Below are positions 1 to 8,201 of a stretch of DNA of 64,000 nucleotides, one piece after another; position 1 is the stretch's first letter; every line of letters begins with the position of its first letter. The DNA lies in contig JAJYLH010000018.1 of NCBI GenBank assembly GCA_021787845.1, positions 21,987 to 85,986 of the forward strand, written 5' to 3'. Position numbers and translations under genes: made by a program. Below the pieces are notes generated by a model. The model was given only the letters and a program-made list of their open reading frames with translations. It was not told where the DNA came from and did no database searches. The DNA comes from Myxococcales bacterium (GTDB lineage Bacteria > Myxococcota > Myxococcia > Myxococcales > JAJYLH01).

Positions 1-174
1 TGGGATGCATGTCCTGCGCCCGGGAGGTTAAGAGCTTTCGTCGGCTCGTTCGGGCCCGGGGGATCCGGCCGGCGGCGTCCTCTTTCTCTTGTCGGCCGGA
101 AACCGCGTGAAGCCTCGCTCGCGCGGCATGCCGCTTGCTCCAACCGCGCCCCGCGTCGTTCTGGGAGTCCCTGG
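1..174. other. Gene-free left edge
   Basis: I see no supportable reading frame, RNA gene or hairpin with a T-tract in this stretch ahead of ccmC. Open frames here are antisense shadows of ccmC. The operon promoter may lie here or beyond the window edge, but no convincing -35/-10 pair is visible. Confidence 0.4.
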
Positions 175-927
175 ATGCCCGAAATCCTGAGTCCGGCCAG
201 CCCGAGCAAGAGCCGCGCCACGCAAATCGGCCTGGTCCTCGCCGGCCTGGGCGTCGTCCTGCTCGCGATCGGCGTCTACCTCGGCCTGTTCGTCTCCCCG
301 CCGGACGCCCACATGGGCAACGTCGTCCGGATCCTCTACGTCCACGTGCCGACCGCGGTCAGCACCCTCGGGACCTTCACCGTCGCGTTCGTCGCGGCGC
401 TCGGCTTTCTCTGGCGGCCGAGCTGGAAGTTCGACGGCGTCCTCGAGGCGAGCCTCGAGGTCGGCGTCCTCCTCGCGTTGATGACGTGCGCCCAGGGCTC
501 CATCTGGGCCCGGCCGACCTGGGGCGTCTGGTGGGATTGGGACCCGCGCCTGACGACCACCGCGGTGATGCTGTTCTCCTTCGGCGGCGTCCTCGCGCTG
601 CGCTACTTCGTCGACGACCCGGTCCGCCGGGCGATGTGGTCGGCGGTCGCCACCATCGTCGCCTACGCCGACGTGCCGGTGGTCCATTTCTCGGTGCGCT
701 GGTGGAGCTCGCTCCACCAGAAACAGCTCACCGGCACCTCGCTCCCCGGGCCGTTGAAGACGCCCCTGATGCTGACGTTTCCGGGCATGCTTCTGTTGGT
801 CTCCGGGTTCGTGGTGCTGCGCGCCAAGCTGGCGATGCGGCGCAGGGCGACCGAGCTGGCGCCGCCGCCGGCCGCCGAGCCGAACCCGGTCGCGCCGACG
901 CCGGAAGCGGTGGAGGGTGGTCGCTGA
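175..927 (+). CDS. ccmC: Cytochrome c maturation haem-handling protein CcmC
   Basis: Inner-membrane haem-handling subunit of System I cytochrome c biogenesis. In the family it works with CcmA, CcmB and CcmD to load haem onto CcmE. The 250-residue length is normal. Six hydrophobic segments can be read between about residues 18 and 225. The tryptophan-rich signature WWDWDPRLT is at 119-127, and the expected haem-ligand histidines sit in YVHVPT (H57) and in VVHFSVRWW (H171). The C-terminal 25 residues are Ala/Pro-rich and of no known role. The ATG at 175 is the first start that keeps the whole first helix. The stop TGA at 925-927 overlaps the ATG of the next gene, so the two are translationally coupled. 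The rest of the ccm operon follows in order. Identification is secure from motif and context. Confidence 0.95.
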   Translation: MPEILSPASPSKSRATQIGLVLAGLGVVLLAIGVYLGLFVSPPDAHMGNVVRILYVHVPTAVSTLGTFTVAFVAALGFLWRPSWKFDGVLEASLEVGVLLALMTCAQGSIWARPTWGVWWDWDPRLTTTAVMLFSFGGVLALRYFVDDPVRRAMWSAVATIVAYADVPVVHFSVRWWSSLHQKQLTGTSLPGPLKTPLMLTFPGMLLLVSGFVVLRAKLAMRRRATELAPPPAAEPNPVAPTPEAVEGGR

Positions 928-1229
928 TGGGTACCTTCACGGGACGAATCGTCGGGGACTGGGCCTTCGTCTGGGGCGCCTACGGGTTTTCCGTCGTGGT
1001 GCTCGCGTTCTACGCCTTGTCGCTGTTCTTCCGAGGCCGGGCCGAGGCGCGGGCGAGCGCCGTCGCCGAGGAGGCGCACCGGTTGGAGCAGGAAGCGGCC
1101 GCGGCGACCGCTCAGGCGATGACCGACCGGACCGACCGGTCGGATCGGACGGATCGGACGGATCGGTCTGACCCAGCAACGCCGGCCGAGAGCGCTTCCG
1201 CTACTCCCGCGAAAGCCGAGGACGCTTAG
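927..1229 (+). CDS. ccmD: CcmD-like small membrane protein with TDR/SDR repeat tail
   Basis: Probable CcmD, the small single-helix protein that holds CcmABC and CcmE together during haem transfer. The call rests on position between ccmC and ccmE and on one membrane helix at about residues 15-35, preceded by an aromatic-rich stretch. At 100 residues it is longer than usual CcmD (about 50-70). The extra length is a charged coiled-coil-like segment (about 38-63) followed by a repeat of TDR/SDR triplets at 66-82. That repeat is encoded by iterated GATCGGAC-type DNA matching the palindrome found after ccmB, so it looks like a repeat element that inserted in frame. The stop TAG at 1227-1229 abuts the ccmE ATG. 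Confidence 0.75.
   Translation: MGTFTGRIVGDWAFVWGAYGFSVVVLAFYALSLFFRGRAEARASAVAEEAHRLEQEAAAATAQAMTDRTDRSDRTDRTDRSDPATPAESASATPAKAEDA
1119..1172 (+). repeat. In-frame GATCGGAC-type tandem repeat
   Basis: Inside the 3' part of ccmD the DNA consists of near-identical 9-bp units (ACCGACCGG, TCGGATCGG, ACGGATCGG and variants). They read in frame as TDR and SDR triplets, so the repeat is tolerated as coding sequence. The same unit builds the 42-bp palindrome at 8098-8139. I infer one repeat family with a copy at each end of the ccm operon. Confidence 0.8.
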
Positions 1230-1727
1230 ATGACCGACCCGATTCCCGCTCGCTCGTTCGGCTCGGCGAAGAAGTCGCGCTGGTTCGCGGTCGGCGCCCT
1301 CGTGGTCGCTGGCGGCGCCTTCGCGCTCATCGCCTCCGGCCGCATCGGCAACAACCTCGTCTACTACTGGGGACCGACCCAGATGGAGAAGGCCGGCCAG
1401 AAGGCCATCGGCGCCACCATCCGCCTGGGCGGGCAGGTGGTGCCCGGCAGCATCCACCAGGACCCCTCCGGCCGGTCGCTCACCTTCGAGGTCACCGACC
1501 GCCACGCGACGGTGGAGGTCCACTCCTCCGGCATCCCGCCGCAGATGTTCCGCGCCGGCATCGGGGTGGTGGTCGAGGGGACGATGACCAAGAGCGGCGT
1601 CTTCGAATCCAACCGGTTGATGGTCTCCCACGGAAGCCAGTACCGGCCGCCGAAGGCGGGGCAGACCGTGGACGTGCAGGACCAGATGAAGACGACCACC
1701 GGCCTCGCCGGGGAGAAGATTCGATGA
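1230..1727 (+). CDS. ccmE: Haem chaperone CcmE
   Basis: Periplasmic, membrane-anchored haem chaperone that binds haem covalently through a histidine and passes it to CcmF/CcmH. The protein has 165 residues, with a signal-anchor helix at about 17-37 followed by the OB-fold domain. The haem-binding motif is visible as SHGSQYRPP, that is H134 and Y138 in the family's H-x3-Y pattern, so this is the classical histidine form and not the cysteine variant. The ATG at 1230 directly follows the ccmD stop. The 157-bp gap to ccmF holds a long hairpin repeat. Confidence 0.95.
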   Translation: MTDPIPARSFGSAKKSRWFAVGALVVAGGAFALIASGRIGNNLVYYWGPTQMEKAGQKAIGATIRLGGQVVPGSIHQDPSGRSLTFEVTDRHATVEVHSSGIPPQMFRAGIGVVVEGTMTKSGVFESNRLMVSHGSQYRPPKAGQTVDVQDQMKTTTGLAGEKIR

Positions 1728-1762
1728 TCCCGGTGCCCGAGGCAGGTCGCATCGGAGATCAC

Positions 1763-1841
1763 CGCTCATCCCGAGCGCCGGCGAGGGATGGGCACTCGCG
1801 CGAAACCCGCTCGTCCCTCGACGGTGCTCGGGATGAGCGGG
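1763..1841. repeat. 79-nt extragenic hairpin between ccmE and ccmF
   Basis: A 15-bp perfect inverted repeat (arms 1763-1777 and 1827-1841, CCGCTCATCCCGAGC and its complement) encloses a partly self-complementary centre that includes GCGAGGGATGGG and GTCCCTCG. It has no T-tract, so it is more like a REP/extragenic palindrome than an intrinsic terminator. It could still slow RNA decay or lower ccmF expression within the operon. Confidence 0.75.
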
Positions 1842-1884
1842 TTCTCGTGCCGCCAGGGAATCTGGAAGGGGCAGGAGAGATTCG

Positions 1885-3891
1885 ATGAGCTCTCTGGGTA
1901 GCCTGCTGGTCCTCGCGGCGCTGTTGGCGTCGGTCGTCGGCGCGGCGCTCGCGTTCGCGGGCGGCGCGCGCAAGGTGCCGGCGGCCGTCGAGTGGGCGCG
2001 CCGCCTGGCGTACGCGTTCGCGGCGCTCCTCCTCGCGGCCAACGTGGTGATGGAAGTCGCGCTCTTGAAGCTCGACTTCTCGGTCCACTACGTCGCCGAG
2101 GTCGGTTCGCGCGAAGTGCCGATGTGGGTGCGCGGGGTCAGCCTCTGGAGCTCGCTCGAGGGCTCGATTCTCTTCTGGGGCCTGGTGCTCGGCGTCTACG
2201 TGGTCCTGGGCGCCCGCACCTTGAAGCGCTTCCCGAGAGAGGAGCCGTGGGGCTTGGGCGTCTTGCTCGCCTGCGGCACCTTCTTCGCCTTCCTCATCGC
2301 GGGACCGGCGAGCCCCTTCGGCACGGTCTCGCCGGTGCCGCCGGACGGCCCGGGGCCGAACCCGCTCCTCCAGAACAGCCCGCTGATGATCATCCACCCA
2401 CCGATGCTCTACCTCGGCTACGTCGGGATGGTGGTGCCCTTCGCCTTGGCGGCAGCGGCGCTGTTCTCCGGGAAGCTGGGACCGGCGCTGCTCCAGTCGC
2501 TCCGGCGCTGGACCATCGTGCCGTGGCTCTTCTTGACCGTCGGCATCATCCTCGGCGCCTGGTGGGCCTACGACGTGCTCGGCTGGGGCGGCTACTGGGG
2601 CTGGGACCCGGTCGAGAACGCGCCTTTGATGCCGTGGCTGACCGCGGCCGCGGCGGTCCACGCGATGCTGGTGATCGAGCGGCGCAAGGTCCTGCGCGGG
2701 TGGGCGGTAGGGCTGGTGCTCACCTCGTTCCTGTTGACGATCCTCGGCACCTTCATGACCCGCTCGGGCGTCTTCAACTCGGTCCACGCCTTCTCCCAGA
2801 GCAACATCGGGCCGACCTTCCTCACCTTCCTCGCGCTCTGCCTCGTCTTCTCGGTGCTCCTCCTCGCGCTCCGGATGGACAAGCTCGGCCGCCCGGGAAA
2901 CCTGGAGCAGGCGGTCAGTCGCGAAGGGTTCGTCGTCCTCGGGAACCTGGTCCTCGTCGTGATCATGCTGACCGTGCTGCTCGGCACGGTCTTCCCGCTC
3001 ATCGCGCAGGCGGTCGAGGGCATCCAGGTCTCCGTCGGCGAGCCGTACTTCGACCGGATGACGGTGCCGCTGGCCGTGGCGGTGCTGTTCCTGATGGGCA
3101 TCGGTCCCGCGCTCCCGTGGGGCAGGTCCGGTGCCCAGGAGTGGAAGCCGCTCATCGCCTCGGCGGTCGCCGGCGCGGTGCTGGCAGCGCTGGGGCTCGT
3201 CTTGGGCGCGCGCGATCCGTGGCTGCTCGTCACCCTCTTTGCCGCGGGCTTGACGCTCCACGTGACGCTGGTCGAGATGTTCCGGCCGGTCGCGCAGCGG
3301 CTCAAGCACGGGCGCGGTCTCGTCGCGGCGCTCAAGGACGAGCTCGGCGCCGGGCGGCGGCGGCTCGGCGGCTACCTCGCGCACCTCGGCATCGTCGTCG
3401 CGCTGGTCGCGGTCGGCGTCTCCCACGTCGGGAAGCTCGAGAACGACGTCACCCTGACGCAGGGCCAGAGCGCTGCCGTGGGGCATTACGTCTTCAAGCT
3501 GGGCGGCATCCGGACCGTGAACGAGCCCCAGCGGCAGCGGCTCGTCGCCCACTTCGACGTGCTCCGAGACGGAAAACCGGTCGGAGCCCTGGAGCCGGCG
3601 CTCAACTACTACTTCACCCAGCGCGAGCCGATCGGGACGCCCGCGGTCCGCACGAGCCTCACCGACGACTTCTACCTCTCCGCGATGAGCGTGGACCCCG
3701 GCAGCGGTACCGTGGGGCTGCGCGCCTTCGTCAACCCGATGGTCGGCTGGCTGTGGGTGGGCGCGTTGATCGTCGCGGCGGGGCTCTTGCTCGCCGGGTG
3801 GCCGCGGGGGAGAACGGCGGAAGCGGCGGCCCTCGAGGCGGAAGCGCAGGGCGCCTCGGTTCCGAGCGCGGCGCCAGCGGAGCCCGCATGA
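1885..3891 (+). CDS. ccmF: Haem lyase subunit CcmF
   Basis: Large polytopic inner-membrane protein that, with CcmH/CcmI, attaches haem from CcmE to the CxxCH motif of apocytochromes. The 668 residues and roughly 15 hydrophobic segments fit the family. The tryptophan-rich haem-handling loop reads GWGGYWGWDPVEN at about 232-244, and the MTRSGVFNSVH segment typical of CcmF lies just after it. A large soluble loop precedes the last helix, also typical. The TGA at 3889-3891 overlaps the ccmG ATG (ATGA), showing coupled translation. Confidence 0.96.
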   Translation: MSSLGSLLVLAALLASVVGAALAFAGGARKVPAAVEWARRLAYAFAALLLAANVVMEVALLKLDFSVHYVAEVGSREVPMWVRGVSLWSSLEGSILFWGLVLGVYVVLGARTLKRFPREEPWGLGVLLACGTFFAFLIAGPASPFGTVSPVPPDGPGPNPLLQNSPLMIIHPPMLYLGYVGMVVPFALAAAALFSGKLGPALLQSLRRWTIVPWLFLTVGIILGAWWAYDVLGWGGYWGWDPVENAPLMPWLTAAAAVHAMLVIERRKVLRGWAVGLVLTSFLLTILGTFMTRSGVFNSVHAFSQSNIGPTFLTFLALCLVFSVLLLALRMDKLGRPGNLEQAVSREGFVVLGNLVLVVIMLTVLLGTVFPLIAQAVEGIQVSVGEPYFDRMTVPLAVAVLFLMGIGPALPWGRSGAQEWKPLIASAVAGAVLAALGLVLGARDPWLLVTLFAAGLTLHVTLVEMFRPVAQRLKHGRGLVAALKDELGAGRRRLGGYLAHLGIVVALVAVGVSHVGKLENDVTLTQGQSAAVGHYVFKLGGIRTVNEPQRQRLVAHFDVLRDGKPVGALEPALNYYFTQREPIGTPAVRTSLTDDFYLSAMSVDPGSGTVGLRAFVNPMVGWLWVGALIVAAGLLLAGWPRGRTAEAAALEAEAQGASVPSAAPAEPA

Positions 3892-4415
3892 AAGCCGGCA
3901 TCCTCATCGGCGGCCTGGTGGTGGTCGGCGCTCTCGTCGCCGTCCTCTACTCCGGCTTCGGACACGACCCGCGGGCGATCAAGTCGCCGCTGATCCACCG
4001 GACGGCGCCGGACTTCTCGCTCGAGCGCGTCGACGGAAAGGGCACGCTCTCGCTCGCTCAGCTCGAGGGGAAGCCCGCGGTGATCAACTTCTGGGCGACC
4101 TGGTGCGACCCGTGCAAGGAAGAGCTGCCGGTCCTGCTCCAGGCCGCGCGCGGCGCGAAGGGCGTCCAGTTCGTCGGCATCGTCTACGAGGACGACCCGG
4201 CGAACATCGAGAACGCGCTCGCCCGCCACGGCGGCGCGGCCTACCCGACGCTCATCGACAAGGGCGGCCACGCCGCCATCGCCTACGGCGTCGCGGGAGT
4301 GCCGGAGACGTTCTTCCTCGACCGGACCGGCCACATCGTCGCGAAGTTTCCGGGGCCGCTCGAGCCGGACGAGCTCCAGGGCTACCTCGCCGAGATTCGC
4401 GGGAGCGGATCATGA
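3888..4415 (+). CDS. ccmG: Thioredoxin-like protein CcmG/DsbE
   Basis: Membrane-tethered periplasmic thioredoxin that reduces the haem-binding cysteines of apocytochromes. It has 175 residues. A signal anchor spans about 4-22, and the thioredoxin fold carries the active-site motif WCDPC (C73 and C76) and the cis-proline segment GVAGVPETF near residue 134. The start overlaps the ccmF stop by 4 bases. Its stop at 4413-4415 overlaps the first ATG of the ccmH frame, but an inserted repeat makes the real ccmH start uncertain. Confidence 0.94.
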   Translation: MKAGILIGGLVVVGALVAVLYSGFGHDPRAIKSPLIHRTAPDFSLERVDGKGTLSLAQLEGKPAVINFWATWCDPCKEELPVLLQAARGAKGVQFVGIVYEDDPANIENALARHGGAAYPTLIDKGGHAAIAYGVAGVPETFFLDRTGHIVAKFPGPLEPDELQGYLAEIRGSGS

Positions 4416-5164
4416 GAGCGGATGGAGCCGGACACGTGAGTATCCGGGTACAGGCAGGGCCTTCGCTGAACTTCAGCGACGAACGCCGCAGGCGGACGAA
4501 TTGGGCCTGCTTGGCTTGGAGATCGACCGCGGCCGTGCGCCACCCGGACACGTACGTGTCCGGCTCCAAGATTCTGGCTCCGGTCTTCGTTCTGATACTC
4601 CTGGCTCTCGCCCTGCCCCCGCGCGCGAGCGCGCGCGCCAGCGCTTCGCAGTCGATCATCCACACCGTCTCGGGCGCCCTCGCGCACGCCGATCCGGAGG
4701 ACCAGCGGGACGGCTTACCGGCGGGGCAGCCGCTCTCCGGCGCCGCTCTCGACCAGAAGACCACCCAGGTCGCCTCCCAGGTGCGCTGCCCGGTGTGCCA
4801 GGGCAGCTCCATCGGCGACTCGCCCAGCTCCACCGCGCAGGACATGAAACGAGAAGTCCGGCAGATGCTCGCCGCCGGCTACACCGAACGCCAGGTGATT
4901 TCCTACTTCGTCTACTCCTACGGCGACTTCATCCGGGAGAAGCCGCCCGAGCATGGCTTCCCCGCGGTGGTGTGGATAGCTCCGCCGCTCCTGCTCCTCT
5001 TGGGCGCTCTCGTGGTCGTCTTCTGGCTGCGCAACAAGTCGCGCGCCCCCGCGGCGGAGGAGACCGCGCCCGCCCCGGCCGTGGCGGCCGACGATCCCGA
5101 GCTGGCGAGCTGGCTCGCGAAGGTCCGCGCGCTCGACGGCGAGAAACCGCCGAAAGGTTCCTAG
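4412..5164 (+). CDS. ccmH: CcmH-type apocytochrome thiol oxidoreductase
   Basis: Membrane-anchored CcmH/CcmL protein that acts with CcmG to reduce apocytochrome thiols and with CcmF in haem ligation. The redox motif RCPVCQ is present (C126 and C129 from the first ATG), followed by the three-helix domain and a C-terminal helix at about 188-208. The first 48 codons come from an inserted repeat element and look non-native. The GTG at 4556 lies at the start of a good signal peptide (SKILAPVFVLILLALALP) and may be the true start, although it sits inside the palindrome. The ATG at 4412 overlaps the ccmG stop. The gene abuts ccmI. Confidence 0.9.
   Translation: MRADGAGHVSIRVQAGPSLNFSDERRRRTNWACLAWRSTAAVRHPDTYVSGSKILAPVFVLILLALALPPRASARASASQSIIHTVSGALAHADPEDQRDGLPAGQPLSGAALDQKTTQVASQVRCPVCQGSSIGDSPSSTAQDMKREVRQMLAAGYTERQVISYFVYSYGDFIREKPPEHGFPAVVWIAPPLLLLLGALVVVFWLRNKSRAPAAEETAPAPAVAADDPELASWLAKVRALDGEKPPKGS
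4424..4567. repeat. 144-bp REP/MITE-like element at the ccmG/ccmH junction
   Basis: The ends form 26-bp imperfect inverted repeats (4424-4449 and 4542-4567; 20 of 26 positions agree after reverse complementing). The right end contains a perfect 20-bp palindrome, CCGGACACGTACGTGTCCGG. No target duplication is obvious. The element contains no stop in the ccmH frame, so it adds about 48 codons to the 5' end of that frame. It resembles a paired REP unit (BIME) or a small non-autonomous element; which one is not decided by this single copy. Confidence 0.7.
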
Positions 5165-6559
5165 ATGACGCACTGGACGACAGCGCTGTGGGTCCTCGGC
5201 GCCGGTGCCGCTCTGGGCATCGTTGTCGCCTTCGTCTTGCGCCGGCCTGCACCGACGCCGGGAAAGAAAGCGCCGGGCGCGAAGCCGCCGGCGCCGGGGC
5301 CGGACGTCGCGCCAGAGGACCTGGACGACCTGCGTGCCCGCCGCGACGCGGCCCTCGCTCGGCTCGGGGAGCTTCCGGAAGGGAAATCGCCCGAGCGGCA
5401 GAGGCTCGAGCTGGAAGCGGCGACGGCGCTACGCGACCTCGACCGGGCGCTTGTCGCGAGCCGGTCCGGGAAATCGGCTCCGGCGCCGGCACGCACCCAA
5501 GGTGCGTTCGCCCGCGGCTGGCTGTGGGGCATCGGCTCGGCCGCCTTCGCGGTGGCGGTCGTCTTCGCCTTGAAGGCTTTCACCCGAAGCCGCGCGTCCG
5601 GCGGGAGCATGGTCGGAGACGACCAGGCGTCGATGCCCGCCGCGGGCTCGGCGATGCCGCACCATCCGGCTGCCACCGCGAGCGACCCGAAGATCGTCGC
5701 GCTGGAGAAGCAGGTCAAGGCTGCGCCGGACGATCTGGGCTTGCGCTGCAACCTGGCGGAAGCGCTCCTGGTGACCAAGGACGGCTACTACGAGGCGTTC
5801 GAGCAGGCGAAGACGGTGCTGGCGAAGGACCCGGACAACGGCCGGGCGCTGGTGGTGGAAGCGGCGGTGCGCGACATGATGGGCGAGAACCAGAAGGCGC
5901 TCGAGCTCGTCGAGCACGCCATCGCCCACGACCCGACGCTGGTCTCGGCCTGGATCACCCGGGGAAGGGAAGCGCTTCTGCTCGGCCGCGGGGCGGAGGC
6001 GGTCGAGTCGTATGAGAAGGCGGAGAAGCTCGATCCCTCGCTCGAGCAAATGCTGGAGAAGCCGCTCGCGCTGGCGAAGCAGGCGGCGGCCTCGCCGAAC
6101 CTCGCGACCGGACCGGTCGGCTCGCGGGCGGGCTCGACCCCGGACGCGCCGACCGCGGATGCGCCGTCGGCGATGGGAGCGGCATCCTCCGGCGGAGCTC
6201 CGGATGCGCCGGTGCCGGCGAGCGGCGGCCCTTCCATCTCCGGCACGGTCGAGCTGGACCCGGCGCTCCAGGGCCAGGTGCCGGCGAGCGCGGTGGTCTT
6301 CGTCATCGTGCAGGACCCGAAGACCTCGATGCCGGTGGCGGCGGCACGCTTTCCGGCGACGAGCTTCCCGGTCTCCTTCACGCTCGGCCCGGCCAACGAG
6401 ATGTTCGGCAAGCCGATTCCGGCGGTGGCGAACGTGGAGGCGGTGCTGGACGCGAAGGGAAACGCCTCCAGCCTGAACGCCCAGGACCCGAAGGCGCGCG
6501 CGGCGAACGTCGCCGCGGGAGCGACCGGGGTGAAGCTGCTGTTGCAAGCGTCCCGGTGA
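5165..6559 (+). CDS. ccmI: CcmI/CycH-like TPR protein
   Basis: Likely CcmI, the apocytochrome-binding chaperone of the haem lyase complex. It has 464 residues with two membrane helices (about 7-26 and 118-137) separated by a charged coiled-coil region (about 45-100). TPR repeats run from about 176 to 300, an Ala/Pro-rich linker from about 318 to 358, and then comes a beta-rich C-terminal domain containing VVFVIVQDP and FTLGPANEMF, as in CcmI C-termini. The ATG directly follows the ccmH stop. The call rests on this architecture and the operon position. Confidence 0.85.
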   Translation: MTHWTTALWVLGAGAALGIVVAFVLRRPAPTPGKKAPGAKPPAPGPDVAPEDLDDLRARRDAALARLGELPEGKSPERQRLELEAATALRDLDRALVASRSGKSAPAPARTQGAFARGWLWGIGSAAFAVAVVFALKAFTRSRASGGSMVGDDQASMPAAGSAMPHHPAATASDPKIVALEKQVKAAPDDLGLRCNLAEALLVTKDGYYEAFEQAKTVLAKDPDNGRALVVEAAVRDMMGENQKALELVEHAIAHDPTLVSAWITRGREALLLGRGAEAVESYEKAEKLDPSLEQMLEKPLALAKQAAASPNLATGPVGSRAGSTPDAPTADAPSAMGAASSGGAPDAPVPASGGPSISGTVELDPALQGQVPASAVVFVIVQDPKTSMPVAAARFPATSFPVSFTLGPANEMFGKPIPAVANVEAVLDAKGNASSLNAQDPKARAANVAAGATGVKLLLQASR

Positions 6560-6636
6560 GGGCGAGCGCCTCTGCTCGGCGAATCCGCTCCCGCTAATGG
6601 GGAGCCCCGAAGGGGAGCAAAGGAGAGGAGGACAAA

Positions 6637-7362
6637 GTGCCGGTCGATGAAGCAGCGCCCGCGATCGAGACCGTCGGGCTCGGCCGCCGCTATGGGCGGG
6701 CGTGGGCGCTCGTCGACGTCAGCCTCTCCATCGCCCGGGGGAGCACGGTGCTGGTCGCGGGGAAGAACGGCTCCGGGAAGTCGACCCTCTTGCGGGTCCT
6801 CGGCGGCGCGCTCTCGCCCGACCTGGGGACGGTGCGCGTCGAAGGGCACGACGCGATGGCCGACCGCCAGGGCCTGCGCGAGAACGTCGCGCTCCTGTCG
6901 CACTACATCTACGCCTACGAGAGCTTGAGCGCGCTGGAAAACCTGCAAGTCGGCGCGCGCCTCATCCGCAAGCCTGCCGACCGCCAGCGGCTGTTGGAGC
7001 TCTTGTCGGAGGTGGGCCTCGCCCAGCGCGCGGACGACCCGGTGCAGACCTTCTCCGCCGGGATGAAGAAGCGCCTCGCCTTCGCGCGGCTGTTGTTACA
7101 GGAGCCGAAGGTGGCCCTGCTCGACGAGCCCTACGCCCAGCTCGACCCGCCGGGGTTGAAGTTCGTGGACCAGCTCGTTCCGCGCTTGAAGGCGGGCGGC
7201 GCGACGGTGGTGGTCGCCGAGCACCTGCTCGAGCGCGGCGCCGAGCTGTGCGACCGCGGCATCGTCCTGGAGCGCGGCCGGGTGGCCTGGACCGGTCCTG
7301 CCGAGCGCCTCCCCTCGGAGGGCGGCCTCATCGTCTCCCGCACCGCGCCGAGGGCCGCATGA
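6637..7362 (+). CDS. ccmA: Haem exporter ATP-binding protein CcmA
   Basis: ABC ATPase of the CcmABCD complex that releases holo-CcmE. It has 241 residues with Walker A GKNGSGKST at about 47-55, ABC signature FSAGMKKR near 143, and Walker B VALLDEPYAQLDPPG just after it. A GTG start at 6637 follows a strong Shine-Dalgarno run (AGGAGAGGAG at 6621-6630). The 77-bp gap after ccmI is the widest one in the operon after the ccmE/ccmF gap, so an internal promoter is possible. The stop overlaps the ccmB ATG by 4 bases. Confidence 0.93.
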   Translation: MPVDEAAPAIETVGLGRRYGRAWALVDVSLSIARGSTVLVAGKNGSGKSTLLRVLGGALSPDLGTVRVEGHDAMADRQGLRENVALLSHYIYAYESLSALENLQVGARLIRKPADRQRLLELLSEVGLAQRADDPVQTFSAGMKKRLAFARLLLQEPKVALLDEPYAQLDPPGLKFVDQLVPRLKAGGATVVVAEHLLERGAELCDRGIVLERGRVAWTGPAERLPSEGGLIVSRTAPRAA

Positions 7363-8024
7363 TCGGGCTGTGGGCGGCGCTGCAGAAGGACCTGCTCCTG
7401 ACCTGGCGGAGCCGGGCGCGCGCGGTCGCGGTGTTCGCGTTCGGCTCGACGGCGCTCCTGCTCTTCAGCTTCGCTTCCGGTCCCAACACCGACGCCCTGC
7501 GCCGCAACGCCGGCGGCTACCTGTGGCTGGCGCTCCTGCTCTCCTCGACCTTGTCCTTGGCGGAGAGCTTCCAAGCCGAGATGGAACAGCGGGCGCTGGA
7601 AGGGCTGCTCCTGCTCCCGGCGGACGCGCGCCACCTCTACTTCGGCAAGGCCATCGCCAACTGGCTGCAGCTCGCGGCGCTGGGCCTGGCGCTCGTGCCG
7701 GTGATGGTGGTGCTCTACAACGCGACCCCGGAGCGGCTCGCCGCGCTCGTCGGGATCATCGTCCTCGGGACCGCCGGGCTCTCGGCGCCGGGCACGCTCC
7801 ACGCCGCGCTCGCGGCGCAGGTGCGTGGGCGCGAGGTGCTCTTGCCGCTCTTGTTCCTGCCGCTGGTGGTGCCGGTGCTCCTCGCGGCGGTGAAGGCGAC
7901 CGGTTTCGTGATGCACGGCGACCCGATGGGGCAGCTCGGCTCCTGGCTCGTCCTGCTCGCGGTCTTCAACGGCATCTTCTGGCCGCTGTGCGCGCTGCTC
8001 TTCTCCCGCGTCGTCGACGAGTGA
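7359..8024 (+). CDS. ccmB: Haem exporter membrane subunit CcmB
   Basis: Six-helix ABC membrane subunit that pairs with CcmA. The 221 residues match the CcmB family, and the segment EMEQRALEGLLLLP in the first cytoplasmic loop is characteristic. Translation is coupled to ccmA through an ATGA overlap. It is the last gene of the operon; a 42-bp palindrome follows about 70 bp after the stop. Placing ccmA-ccmB at the 3' end of the operon differs from the common ccmABC order, although the full set is present. Confidence 0.93.
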   Translation: MIGLWAALQKDLLLTWRSRARAVAVFAFGSTALLLFSFASGPNTDALRRNAGGYLWLALLLSSTLSLAESFQAEMEQRALEGLLLLPADARHLYFGKAIANWLQLAALGLALVPVMVVLYNATPERLAALVGIIVLGTAGLSAPGTLHAALAAQVRGREVLLPLLFLPLVVPVLLAAVKATGFVMHGDPMGQLGSWLVLLAVFNGIFWPLCALLFSRVVDE

Positions 8025-8097
8025 CCTCCCGGGCATCGTGGAGCGCCGAGCGGCAGCGCTCTCGTTGGTCGGCGTGACCCGAGGTGCCCGCCTCCGG

Positions 8098-8139
8098 CGA
8101 TCGGACCGATCGGACGGATCCGTCCGATCGGTCCGATCG
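8098..8139. repeat. 42-bp perfect palindrome between convergent genes
   Basis: Bases 8098-8139 read identically on both strands (half-site CGATCGGACCGATCGGACGGA, with the centre between 8118 and 8119). It sits between the end of ccmB and the end of the convergent response regulator gene. It could end transcription in both directions as a hairpin, though no T-tract flanks it. It is made of the same unit as the repeat in ccmD. Calling it a terminator is inference; the palindrome itself is seen directly. Confidence 0.85.
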
Positions 8140-8201
8140 TCGAAACAGGACGGCGCGCGGCCTGGGAACGAGGCCGAAAGGCGCCGCGCGAAACTCTTGG
8201 G

